Assembly (NCBI GenBank): GCA_963281255.1
Contig: OY725488.1
Location: forward strand, 12,311,524-12,375,523
Length of the DNA: 64,000 nt
Reading direction: 5' to 3'
Origin: Aphrocallistes beatrix
Lineage: Eukaryota > Porifera > Hexactinellida > Sceptrulophora > Aphrocallistidae
Shown here: piece after piece, positions 21,466 through 33,400 of the stretch
Layout: each line of letters starts with the position of its first letter
Position numbering within the stretch: position 1 is the first letter of the stretch
Program-made: the position numbers and the translations under genes
The notes under the pieces: model-generated
What the model was told of the DNA's origin: nothing
The model's input: the letters and a program-made list of their open reading frames with translations, nothing else
The model's database searches: none

Positions 21466-22234
21466 CAAGCACGCTTCGCTTGCTTGCGCTGCGCGGCTTG
21501 CAGACATTGCGTGTCCGCAGAGTCGCCCTACGGGCGCCTGAAGTTACTCAATCTAACATATTTTGGGAATTTTTCCTTTATATAAATATCGTAAACAAAG
21601 GTCAACGAATAATTTCTCATATGGATCCGAAAATATAATATTCGAAATCCAGAGCACTAAAAACCCCATGTCAACCGTTGAAAGCAAGTTTCTAGCATAT
21701 TTTTGAGATTTATTTACTTTATGTATCTATTGTAAACAAAAGTAAACAAATAATTTATCATATCGATCTGAAAATATGATATTCGAAATCTACACCCCTA
21801 AAAACCCCATGTCAACTGTTGGAAGCTAGTTTCTAGCATAATTTTAAAAATTCGTCAAATCGTGTGAAAATATGTATATAAAGGTGTGAAAATATACAAA
21901 TAACCTTTTTAACTGCTATAGACTATAATATATAATAGAGACATTCATAAAACTTATTGCTTTGAAGTATTAATTACAATTACAGCCTACAATATTGTCG
22001 TATAATGATTTCTATTGTGAGAGTGAAGCCGTACATAGTAGTATTGTATAGAAAAGGTGTGAAAAATTGTTTTCCATTTTTTTTGCAGAGGTGTTAAAAT
22101 TTCGCTTAGATCTTAGAACTTAATCGTAGATTCATCATTTGAAACCTACATGCCAATTTTCGTATCTCTACGACTTGCCAATTCTTCAATCAATTCGAAC
22201 AAACAAAAAAATCCTAGCATTTTAATATATAAGA
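21466..22234 (-). mobile_element. Non-autonomous Helitron-like element, complete, with empty site in the duplicate
   Basis: On the minus strand it runs from TCTTATATATTAAAATGC to GCGTGCTTG (769 bp), between A21465 and T22235 of the plus strand. The duplicate locus at 57,390 reads AAAGTATATGTACAG without the element, whereas here the flanks are AAAGTA and TATGTGTACGG. This shows a precise insertion between A and T with no target duplication, which is diagnostic of Helitrons. The terminal hairpin reaches the very end, and a second hairpin (GCGGACAC and relatives) precedes it. There is no coding frame. Confidence 0.85.
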
Positions 22235-24169
22235 TATGTGTACGGTATTACGATGAATTTAGCTCTCCATACAAATCCATTGTCTTCAGAGAGTTAATCA
22301 TTTCTTCATTTTATCAATGCATTCACTGACCATAAAGCTGATACATACAAAAGGGATTTCTAGTCCATAACCAGCTCCTCTATTAGTTTCCCTGTCACTT
22401 CTGCATTAGCGATGTTGACATCTCTCTTTAGAATGGAGACATGTGTAGTGCGATATTATAAGGCACATGTCCTACAATAGTCCAATTCCATAATTGCCAA
22501 TCTCTTCATCTACGTACGGAGTTCTCTAATTGTCCAGTTCATCACCATTTCTCCCCTTGAAGCCCTGCGGACAATTCTGCCTCTCAACTCTCATCTCGTC
22601 GTGTGTAAACGATTTCGAGTAAAAAGTTAGATCTCACCACAGATCCCACAAATCCCACGATTTGAGAACTTCTCAGGCTGAGAGTCTTGATCCGATACGA
22701 GTGTGTCTTACAAAAATCTTTATATAATGTCTCACGACAGAATTGAACTCGTTATTAGTTTTAAGAGTTAATTATGGCGTATGGGTTAAAAATGATATAT
22801 TGCACAAATGCTAACGAGAATGAGTTTGAATTTATTGTTTTACAAATTTGAAATTTGTTGTTTTACAAAATAATTCCTCGAAGCACCCTTATAGGAGGGT
22901 TTTACCTAAAATACCCACTTGACTCAATTAAATTGAATTAAGATTTAGACTAGTTTCTAACTTCAAATCCTTGGTAGCAACATAACTCAAGAAGTATTGA
23001 TTATATCACAAAACATCCCAGATGTGAATTCACTGAGAAGACACATTATCTGAAATTAGAATATTCCATTGAAGTACTTAACTGCATTATTTCTAAGAAA
23101 CTATTCTGTGTCTAAACCACTTCTCAAGTTCACCATGCTATTAAGCCATCTGTTCTGACATGGTTATAATCTATTGTGTGGTTACTGACAAATCTTGTTT
23201 CAGCTTTATTGTCTGTTGTAACAGGATTGATAGTTGCAATTCAAAGTGATCGCTTTTCTCGTAGAATCATGGAACATCTCGTACAACCCACATTTCTTCA
23301 ATTAATTACTGTTTAAAATTAATGGTTGATGATAGATTCCAATCATCCAATAAGGTTGTTTAGATTTCAATTTCTCCTGAAGAATTTGTTTATTATTGCA
23401 GTTCTTGTAGAGAGTAAGGAGGGTCTGGGGGGGTTTGCCCTCCCGAAAAATCTTTTAATCATAGACGCTTAAGTCTCGATCTACAGCTATTGTTGTCACC
23501 TAGGGAGAAGGAAATCTCGGACTTATCCGACACCACGTCCCCCTGGCTCCAGACCTGGGTTGGGTCGGTCCCTTCCAGGTACCCACAATTGGCGCCTATT
23601 GTCAAAACCGCCGAATTATCCAAATACTGCTGAACAAAACTTCGATAAACAATGAATTCATGCCCAATTCCATACTATCAATGCTCCTAAGTTCTCCCAA
23701 TTCAGTTATAGCTAATAGAGAAGCTTAATCACATTCCTTGGTTCAAGGTAGCAAATAAGCTTAGTGTCCTGACTTGTGTGAATCTGTTTTGATATTAGAG
23801 ATCAAGACATCGATATAAGATTGAACTTCTCCTGCAAAGTCCTCACTTTCAAGTGATTCTGAATGTCAGTATCTTGTAGTGTTGTTTCAAGGTTCATTAA
23901 GTATCCACTTCGTAGGTTTTCCACGTTATCTAAAGCATACAAATTGTCCTGTAAGATCCATTCCAAATTAATAAGTTCAGTGCATCAGGGGCGTAGCTAG
24001 ACATCTCGCAGGAGGAGGCAGATTTTTAAAATTTTATCCTACATGTTCACATATGGATCTACAACCTTTGTTAATTAGCAATTATTTTGCTTAATTTATC
24101 TTTTAGAGATTTATATATATCGTGATTGTGTGAGTTATTCTCGTTCTAACTAGACTACAACTTAACATG
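22235..24169. repeat. Duplicated block, no gene (partner 57,391-60,000)
   Basis: The block is collinear with unit B apart from indels, among them a 772-bp MITE present only in unit B (empty site here at 23,005). A CAGGGGCGTAGCTAG motif at 23,988 is typical of a hAT terminus and lies near the hAT transposase piece that follows. The stretch 23,400-23,560 has no counterpart in unit B at the matching place. No coding region is supported. Confidence 0.55.
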
Positions 24170-24590
24170 GCTCTGTAGAATGTAAGAGAGATGTTGGCAT
24201 CTGCTCTTTTTCCTCACTCATCTCTGCTCCAGAATCAAAACGCCCGTATTGCCCGCTTCTGCCCACTTCCTACGCTCCTGCAATGCATCACTGAGATATC
24301 AGTGGCTTCATCCATGGTCACGGAAAAATTTCTTTTCTTGTCATCTTCCAATACTTTCTTTTCCAGAGTTGCTCCAATTGCCTAAACCATTTCAGCATTG
24401 ATCTCCACGGATTGATAATTTGCATTTTTACCCTTAAACATCTCTGACAATGTTGTAACAAGCTGAATGCTTACCTCCTTTAGATCTGCGAGTTCGTTGT
24501 ATTTCCTTTTTGTCAGGAAGTACTTGCATCGTAGTGCATCCCGATAAGCAACTTTATCTTGTAAAGATAATGTTTTCTTCAAATGTGTAA
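24170..24590 (-). pseudogene. hAT transposase fragment, second family (unit A)
   Basis: On the minus strand a ~130-residue stretch includes KYFLTKRKYNELADLKEV, ATLEKKVLEDDKKRNFSV and TMDEATDISV. The last part is the first catalytic-aspartate region of a hAT transposase (DEATDIS). One stop codon lies in the middle (near 24,380). The remaining domains are absent. The same fragment is in unit B at 60,000-60,430, so it predates the duplication. It probably belongs to a hAT element whose CAGGGGCGTAGC terminus is at 23,988. Confidence 0.6.
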
Positions 24591-25394
24591 GAAGATATCA
24601 GTGTGTTTCCTAGTTACCTAATAGTATCGATGATATGTTAGTACCACCTTTTAAGGGAGTCGCTGAGCTGAAATGACAAAAAGATGGATTATACAATCAG
24701 TGACTCCATCGCAGTCATTATGATATCAGTCTACTGTCTTGTTTAATTGGAATATCTTACTGATCTATAATTTTGGGATCCTAGCTATTCCTAGGAAATA
24801 AGATAGAAATATAATTACCTTTTCATACTGTAAGATTCATTTTCCTATTAAACTGAACTGAACTTGTTCTCTCTGCACAAAAGACAATATATCTGTTTAT
24901 TTCCTCTTTCTCAGTTGTTTACACGAAATTAATGAACTCCAACTAAACCGAATTGAATTTGTTTGTCTCGTTTGTTATGGATATCTCTCACTTATCCAAC
25001 TTTAATTAGTTTCTAATTGATTTCTCTGCAAATTTTCAATTGAATATTCAAATCTTTAAAGTATTTTGATTAATACAAGCAAGCTTTGCTTATCTGTGTT
25101 ATGTGAATTTGTTCCGTAGAATTTCTCGGAAGACTTACAAGGCATCCATTCCATAAGCTATCTCCTAATATAGGAGCTGTATAGCATGGTAATAGTAAAC
25201 TGCGGCGTCGTTGTGGACAAAATAAGATTTGATTAACCAAATTCCCCTAGATACGCTATTGACCGCATGGAATTTACACATTTTTTACTTTCAGTCTCGT
25301 TATTTTGTTCAATCAACTCCTGATGCAGCTAACTTCTTGGTCGGTGTTTATTTGTGTAGACTTAATGCATACGATTTAATGCATTATTTCTCTA

Positions 25395-25570
25395 TTCAAC
25401 AGCGCACTTCGCACACTAGCGTAGCGCGGCTAGCGAGCACTTTTGTTCGCAGAGTCGCGGAGATTTCAACAAATACAGAATCGATAGATTGAAAATGCCA
25501 AATTAGGAATCTACGTCACTAAACTCCATGTCAACAGTTGAACTAGTTTCTAACAACTCTATACTAGGAA
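25395..25570 (-). mobile_element. Old Helitron 3' end fragment (unit A)
   Basis: Reverse-complemented, 25,400-25,470 aligns with the GC-rich 3' end of the young Helitrons (CGACTCTGCG then AGCCGCGC then GCGAAG). The adjoining bases match the interior (CCATGTCAACAGTTG versus CCATGTCAACTGTTG). It is diverged, and the partner at 62,888-63,050 shows it was present before the duplication. Confidence 0.5.
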
Positions 25571-28500
25571 CTGCATTGAAACTATTCACAGCACTAATTT
25601 GGAAATGATTATACTTTGATTTGAATGAAATGTATAGAGTCAATGAATTTCGAATATCTAAGTGCTTTGCATCTTTTAGATTGAGAAGCTGGAGTTGAAA
25701 TCTGCAGCTTCAACGGAGCTTTGACGATGCAAACATTCCAGTGTAGATCTCTATGCACATCCCACGAGGAAGTCAGGAGACTCATCTCTCCTGCGCCATA
25801 ATAAGTGCTAAGAACCGCACTCGGTGAAGTCTCTAGTGAGAATACTCGCCTGGAACCAGTGCGTAGCCAGCTCTAGACTTTGGCGGTGCGTCTCCTCTTC
25901 AAGGAGGTGCGCGGTTGTCTCATTCCACCTCACACCTTGTCTACTCTGCCTGGACCTGTGCTGATGACTGGACTGAAAGAGCTGAAGCTTCTAGTCGCTG
26001 CTCACAGTCCAGCAGAAGAGGAGAGTTACAAACTGATTGTGAGGAGAGTTTGTACATCAGTTTACTTATGTAAACTGTTTAATGTATAATTAAGAGATCT
26101 TAATGGTTTATTAATAATAGAATACTTCACTATGCTACATTCTGTATTCACAAATTTATAAATATCCCGTCCCGAAAGTGTGCTTTTATAAAATATTCAA
26201 ATTTCCCCTCTACGACGTGATTATGAACATTCGTTTATAATGAACTAACTTTCAGACCTCAATCTTATTGCTTTCATGGAGTTAGAGTTGAGTAGAGTTC
26301 GCTTAATTAACATGAAGTCTCCCTATTATGAGCATTTCAAGCTCCTCCTAAGAGTTCATAATAAGCAACCCTGACTCTACTCTATTCTTATTTCACAACT
26401 TTTAAACCGTACTACTCAATGTAAACTTTTTAATGCATTATTGAAGAGATCTTAATGGATTTATTAATAATAGAAGACTTCTCTATGCAAAATTCTGCTT
26501 TCGTACTTGTATAGATATAACATATGTCAATCTTGAAGACAGCCTCCATGTCTAAGTAAATGCAATGATTTTATCCAACAAAATTTCTTGAAAACAATTT
26601 TTGAATAAATTAATTTGACCAAAAAGTGAACTTTGAATTCAAATTATCAAATCAAAATACAGACAAACTAGCAGACTACAAAGATAACAAGTTTTCCAAA
26701 ACAATGATTCGTCGATTAAAATGTGAAATTGCCTGGCACAAGTGGTTTAAGAATTTCTAGAAATCAATCTTGGTTGAATTATTATTGGAAGTATGCAGCA
26801 TCTGATGTAATTAGTAGGAATTTGCTTAGGGACTTTTCTCTCAGTTTAAAGTACAATGCATTCTACCACAAAACAATAAGACTAATCTTAAATCTACCTA
26901 GCACAGAGCTCAGTGAATAGATAAATAGCGAAACTTTCTGGAATATCATCTTCAAACTCGCAATAAATCAACAACAACAAAACAATAACAACACAACAAC
27001 GAAAATAGTCAAAGAATTCTGACTTCAACTCGATTGAACGCATTTCAAATCAATTCGAAACGCACACAAACAAACTTCGAACTGACGAATAACGAAACAT
27101 TTTCACAGAAACAACAGTCTCAAACCAGTGACAAGTGAGTCAATGTTTATTTAACTTTAAAATTGTTATTATTTGAATTAATCGACAATTTGTTTTGAAT
27201 TAATAATTTATCTAAACACTGCTGAAATGTCGAGATCTTTCAAATTATTTAAATTCTGAGAAAATTCGCTTAATTCCACAATAAATTTTGAAATTTTGTA
27301 TTAACAATATTAAAACATGTCAAACAGTCTTTTGATTAATTTGCTGATTTCAGTATATAATATGTTCAGTGGGGAAAAGGAATCTTTATCACTGGATTAC
27401 TGAATATACTCGAATACTCGCTGGACCTTTGAATTCTCGCCCCAAAGAGAATGTTCAATGTTTTACCTGTTAGAAAATTTTTAATTTGTAAATTCTTCCT
27501 TTCTATCTTTTTATGATTCAATCATGTGGTAATATTCATTGAAGTTTGCTTATATTTTAAACTTTTCTGGTTATTTGGGGGTTAACTTAATAATCGCTCC
27601 ACTACTATTCGAGTATACACAGTGCTTGAATTTATGATCTAGTTCTTTCTCACTTCAGATGACGACAAGTTCTCAAAAATGCAAAATAATTCATTTATAA
27701 AATGTGATTTCTCTCTCTTGTATTATCAATTTGATGCAATTTAAGAAGCTTAAAGTTTCGTTTATGAGACGAGAAAATATGAATTATAAACTTTTTTCGC
27801 ATAATTATGGTTTCTAAATACTATTTCTAATGGAATAACATCGCTAGCTACACAAATATGTGTACTATTGTCGTTATAGCTTATTATTTGGTGGTTGCAA
27901 TTTTTACATAAAAATTTCGGGTTGGTAAATAGTATAACACAATTTACACACGTAAAATTGGGCGCTATTTTCCATCTACGAAGCCTATTTTCGTTTTTAT
28001 TACTTTGAACTATTAAGAATTCGAAACGAAATTCGCACAAAACATTTAAATATTGCATTCTGAAACGCTAATTAACCCAAATAATTGACTGAATATTGAA
28101 ATAATTTACTGATTCTCACGTGTATAGTACTTGAGCAGATTAATATTCTAAATGGACTATGATAAGTTTACATAGTATATTGACTGGCAAGGTTCATGGA
28201 CAATTTAATGTAACAAATCTATTTTAATTTTTTATTGCAAATAACCATTTCATAGAGATTATTTAATAGAATAATAGACAAGGAATTATGAACTGTACTG
28301 AATTCCTCAATGTAATGTTTAGTATGGAATAGCATGAGAGATATCTTAAGTGTAAAGTTTCTCTATTCTACTAATTCTAAATATAGTACCGTAGTAGATT
28401 TCCTCGCTGATAGTAACTACCATGGTTATTATTTATTTTCATATATGGTTGAAGTAATTAACTTTGTGAGGCATTAAATCGTGGGGAAAAACAGAGGATA

Positions 28501-28876
28501 AACACAAACTCACTCACAGAGTATCAACTAAATTAGATTTAGTATTCCACTAGTTTATCCACTGTAGTGTGGCAGTGCTGTTCCATATTAGGTAATGCTA
28601 GGACAATTTGCTCTGAGTTGAAATACCTCGAAGTTGGATTCTAAGCATAATGTTCTGTGATGTACAAAGAGCGCCAAATATGCGCTCGCGCTTCCGTTTC
28701 GCTTCTGCCACCGTAAATCCCTGCACTCGGAATGGCGAATGTTTTGTCGCTGAAATTTATTTATTAATCCTATTCAGCTTTAGAACAAATTCATGGTTCC
28801 CATCAGTTTGTAGTTCCATTCTAAAATGTCATCGACGAAACATCCGTTTACCCTGTGCTCACGTGTTTTTGAGTTA
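25571..28876. other. No gene recognised; contains a GC-rich block conserved with unit B
   Basis: The stretch to ~26,500 is shared with unit B (63,050-64,000). Bases 25,720-26,090 are unusually GC-rich for this window and well conserved in the duplicate (63,190-63,570). The short frames there are not the same length or frame in both copies. From 26,530 on the sequence is single-copy here and AT-rich. A CAGTGACAAG/TGAGTC donor-like site lies near 27,130. A possible 5' exon of the NLR cannot be excluded. Confidence 0.3.
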
Positions 28877-29033
28877 CAGTGGAATTCTCTTATTAGCAAT
28901 ATTGCTCTATTAGCATCCAATATTCAGGTCCCAGGTGAAGATGTTTGTTAATTATGTTCCCTTATTCGCAACTTCGCGTATTAGCAACCATTTTATGAGC
29001 AAAACTCGGTTTGCTAATAAGTGAATTCCACTG
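28877..29033. mobile_element. Short pogo-like MITE, TA duplication
   Basis: The inverted ends CAGTGGAATTCTCTTATTAG and CTAATAAGTGAATTCCACTG are bordered by TA on both sides (28,875-28,876 and 29,034-29,035). It is 157 bp and non-coding. A degenerate relative starts at 37,273. Confidence 0.75.
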
Positions 29034-29257
29034 TAGGCTCTAATTCCTATCTATTTTGCTTGTGTCTGTATTCAATAATCTGGAACATAACGTAATTTGT
29101 TCGGTATTTAAAATGCTATTATCATCCTATGCGTACAGTATGGATTTTAAGGTTGTAAGTGAGTCTGATACTCTAGGGCAGGATACCAAGTTTGATCGCC
29201 ATTAACCATCTTCCATGTGTATGGAGTGTGAGCAAATGCGAAGTTCATCAATGATAA

Positions 29258-30045
29258 TCTTATATATTAAAACTCCAGGATTTTTTTTTGTTTGTTTTTT
29301 TGTTTGTTTGTCCGAATTGATTGAAGAATTGGCAAGTCGTAGAGATACGAAAATTGGCATGTACGTGTCAAATGATGAATCTAGGATTAAGTTCGAAGAT
29401 CTAAGCGAAATGTTCACACCTCGCCGAGATAGGTGACAAAATGTGCTGACCAATCAAATTCGATTATTTTATAATGCAAATACATTGGAATAAAATAGTA
29501 GCGACTTATGCATACAATCAAAAGAACTATTTGTGATTGAAATTCATTGGTTTATGTGAACCAATCAATTATCAGCCTTTTATAATGCCATTCACACGAT
29601 TCTATTTCACATAAATGATTGAATATTGCTATTTTGAGTCTATAATTTGATTGTTAACAGCAATTAAAGTGTGTTATATGCTACGATCAATCAATTCTAT
29701 CATAAAATAACTTTTAATGACATGGACTGGAATTGATTATTTAAGTATAATAATCTTTAGCAATGTGAACTTTGTGTATTCAAATTGAGCTTACATCCAG
29801 GATTAGTTGACTTAATACGAAGTAAATTATATTTATCACGAAACAAAATTTCTGCTACAGTTCTGATTTCATTGATGTAACCGTAGACAAATGACAATCC
29901 AGCGTACTTAGTATAAAACAAGAAAGCGACGTATTGTTTCTCTAATAGTGTAATAGTGGGCGCTTGCGGACAAGCGCCCACTGGGTAAATCTGCAGACAC
30001 GCAGTGTCTGCAAGCCGCGCAGCGCAAGCAAGCGAAGCGCGCTTG
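29258..30045 (+). mobile_element. Non-autonomous Helitron-like element, complete
   Basis: It begins TCTTATATATTAAAACTCC after A29257 and ends GCGAAGCGCGCTTG before T30046 (788 bp). Its ends match the proven element at 21,466-22,234, but the interior from about 29,430 to 29,950 is different. Only the ends are conserved, as in other Helitron families. The 3' hairpins are CAAGCG/CGCTTG and a longer GGGCGCTTG/CAAGCGCCC at about 29,960. It lies about 380 bases upstream of the NLR start. Confidence 0.7.
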
Positions 30046-30426
30046 TATTAGATTAAATCAGATATTTTAGGTGAATGTTGATTATACATTTTTGGTATCT
30101 GGTCTACCCGGGACTTTCTCATACAACCTGTGTCACTGACACATAACAGTTGTGCGTTACATCGTTAATACTGCTTTTTAGATCCAAATTATCTCTGAAT
30201 TTTTTACTAAAATCATAATTTACTGAATTAATCTCAAAAAAAGTGTTGTAATACGCTTTGCAGTGAAGGTGTTAAAATACGAAAATTGATTATTACTATT
30301 AGAATCATGACTGGGGAATGGGGGAGAATTTTAATGTTCACCAAACGAATTCCACACCGATAGAAGTTCTCTCTATTTGAGTTTGAAAAGACTTAAATTT
30401 ATATTCCATATATCACTCTAGATAAA
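30046..30426 (+). promoter_or_regulatory. Upstream region of the unit B NLR
   Basis: No clear TATA box or initiator can be assigned. An in-frame TAA at 30,394-30,396 precedes the ATG at 30,427, so the protein starts there unless an upstream exon is spliced in. The nearby Helitron end marks the upstream limit of sequence specific to the gene. Confidence 0.3.
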
Positions 30427-33400
30427 ATGTCAGAATCAAAGAAGCTGCAAGCAGAAGTGTTCATGGAACTGGAAGGCATGCTAACACCTCAGATAATCCG
30501 CACGCTAGGAAACGCTGTGAACGTTCCCGCACGAATAATGGAGAACGCCGAGACTAATCCGATCAAGTTCCTGTTCAGACTGAAAGAGTGGGACCAGTTG
30601 GACCCCGCTCTCTTCGACCAGGCTCTACAGAGCATCAGTGGACGCATGGTGCACAGCGCCAGGAAGCTCTCGTGGCTGAGCAACCCTCAGCACACCCACT
30701 CTTCCCCCCGAGCTCAGACACGGTCCGTCGCAGGCTTCGTCCAGCTGCTGACAGACGAACTCACCTCCCAGCAGTGGATGGTGCTGGCCAACACTTCGGA
30801 AGAGAAGGAGACGAGATCCATGCTGAGAGAGTGTGTGGACAGTAAGCTCATCTCCAAAGACACCAGCGACCTCTGTGAGTTCCTAAAAATAGTAAAGCGA
30901 AACGATTTGTCAGAAAAGGTTCGTACCTATGCACCCGCATTCCAAAAAATGTCGAAAGAAACGTTCGATTCGCAACTCCATCAGGAGATAAGCCATGATG
31001 AAATCGACAGTAATGCTGGCTTAGACATTTGTCTTAAACGTTACATGAAAACGCACAACAAAGACGTAAACGTCGTCCTTGACGAAGGCAGTGTCCCGAT
31101 CGAATCCGTCTACACACCTCTCACTGTGATTAAGGTGAAGCCAGCCGAAGAGAGAGTGAAAGAGGAAAGCGGCATTAATGAAATCGACTTCCTAAGAAAT
31201 ATCCATAACAGAGTTCACCTCCAAACCGTAGAAGTAGTAGACTTTGAGTCAATCGTCACTACGAGTCCGAGCAGCGATAATTCCATCTGGTGCTTGATCG
31301 GCAACCCCGGTAGTGGTAAGAGTTTTCTCTGCAAGCACTTCGCCTATTTATATGGTACCCACTCCCTGACCAATTTCAGCTACGCCCTTTCTATTCCTTG
31401 TCGTAGCAAAGAGTGGCACAAACTGGAAGAAGCGAGGCACGAAGCGGGAAACCCAGTCGACGAGGAGTTCATTGTCAGTTGGCTGGCACTTTCCATGTCA
31501 TTTGGCGCCAAATGGACCAAATCCCTGACCCAACACCTGCTAAGATCCGATGGAGACGGCCTTTTCATTATCCTCGACGGCGTGGATGAGTTCTCGAGGA
31601 ATGTTCCGTTTGAAACGACGCTGCTTTGCAAAATCCTGGAGAGGCGTTTCCTCACGTTTAGCACCATTTTGGTGACAAGCCGTCCGAGTGCTTGGTCCGA
31701 CCTGAGTTTCAACCACGGCTCCCAATTCAAGATTAGCGGCAATTTCCAGGTCCTCGGTTTCTCTCCAGAAAACCGAGACATCTACTTTGGTAAGCGAATG
31801 GCAACCGTAGACAAACTGAACGCCGTTTTTAAGATGTTTTACCGCCACGAGGAAATCGAACAACTCGCACTGGTCCCAGTGAATGCTAGTTTGTTCACTT
31901 CACTGTTCAACAACTCCGATTCCATCCTCACTACCACCCTTTCCCACATCTACACACAGCTGGTCGTGTACATCATTCGTCGCCAGTTGTGCCGGATGGG
32001 TCTTGATGAGCACAGTGACGTCCGCGAACTGTCCAAGTTCCATCCCGGGATCAGGAAGTGCATTCGCGCCATTGGGAAGGAAGCGAATCAGGGCCTTTTC
32101 GACCGAGACCTCACTTCCGATAAGAACATTCCTTTGAAGATCGGAGATGAAATATTAAGTAGCGAGCGACTGGGTCTGATGCATGCGCATATCAAAGTGG
32201 TTGGTTTCGGTCATCGTGTGAAGGTGTGGACATTTCAGCACCTCACCATCCAAGAGTTCATGACCGCTCTGTCCATCTGCTCCAACTCGTGGACAAAGCA
32301 GTGCTTCATTGTCCGGTACATAAGTTCCAGTGTCCAGTACCTGTCCATCTACAAGATGGTGATTCGGTTTGTGAGTGGCATCTTGAGACAGAACGCAGGT
32401 CGCATCACGCCCATTCTCTGTCGACATGTAATCCCTAAACCACTGTCTCTCTCCGAAGTACCGATGATTTATCAGCTGTGTTATTTCATTGAACTTGTTG
32501 ATGCTTCAGGCTGGATTGAATTCACAAAATCATTCCTATTATTATCCACTCTAATTAGCGAAATGAATTGTGATTCTATTTGTGAGCATTTCGCCTATTT
32601 TAAGAAACAGTTTCCTTACCCAATCTACTTGAATTTCGACTTCACTGTGTCACCAAATGAATGGCATTGTTTCATACAATCATTGAAATACGTTCACAAC
32701 TTTCATGTAATATTTATTCATTCCGGTTTTATTAAATCAACACAGTTCAATTCTCTGCTCCCAGCACTCTCCTCTTGCCATCTGGATTACTTAGCACTCG
32801 CTTTTGTTAATGAAGATTTCGAAACGATCCTTTCCTTCACTGGTCCGCTCTCCTCTGCCACTCTACCTGCTAGCACCAGAATTGGCATTGATTTCATATC
32901 GTGTGATCTGACAGCTTGTAACGATTCTCAGCTGCTGTTCCCTTCCACCAACCAATTCACTGGAAGTTTGAGTTTATATGAATCTGCAATGAAGCATTCA
33001 ATGCTAGAGAACTTGACCAATCAATTCAGGTCATTACACAATTTGTTCTATAGGCCCAAGTCGAATGATTCCGATTGGTCGGTCATTCACCAATTAATAT
33101 CAGACAGTCCGCTCAATGGACTGTACATTCAAGACTTCCACGGTTTCCTCCCAGTGACAGCTGACAGCCTATCAGCGCTCTCCTCGCTGAAAGAGTTGCA
33201 TTGGGAAACGAAACAAGATTGCTACGAAGCATTGCAATACTTGCATCGACTCAGTTCCATCACATACCTCCGTCTAACCTCTGCTTCCTACCCATCTCCT
33301 AATCCATCCTACCCAGACTCCATCTCACGACTAATCTCTGAAAATGCCACTTCACTGAGAGAGATCAGTTTAATCGGTTTAGACGAAATTGGGTTTGACA

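Noticed and set aside
25229-25492. Protein frame conserved with unit B (62,733-62,980)
   Set aside because: The two frames differ at the N terminus, overlap a Helitron 3' relic and show no domain; sharing is explained by the segmental duplication.
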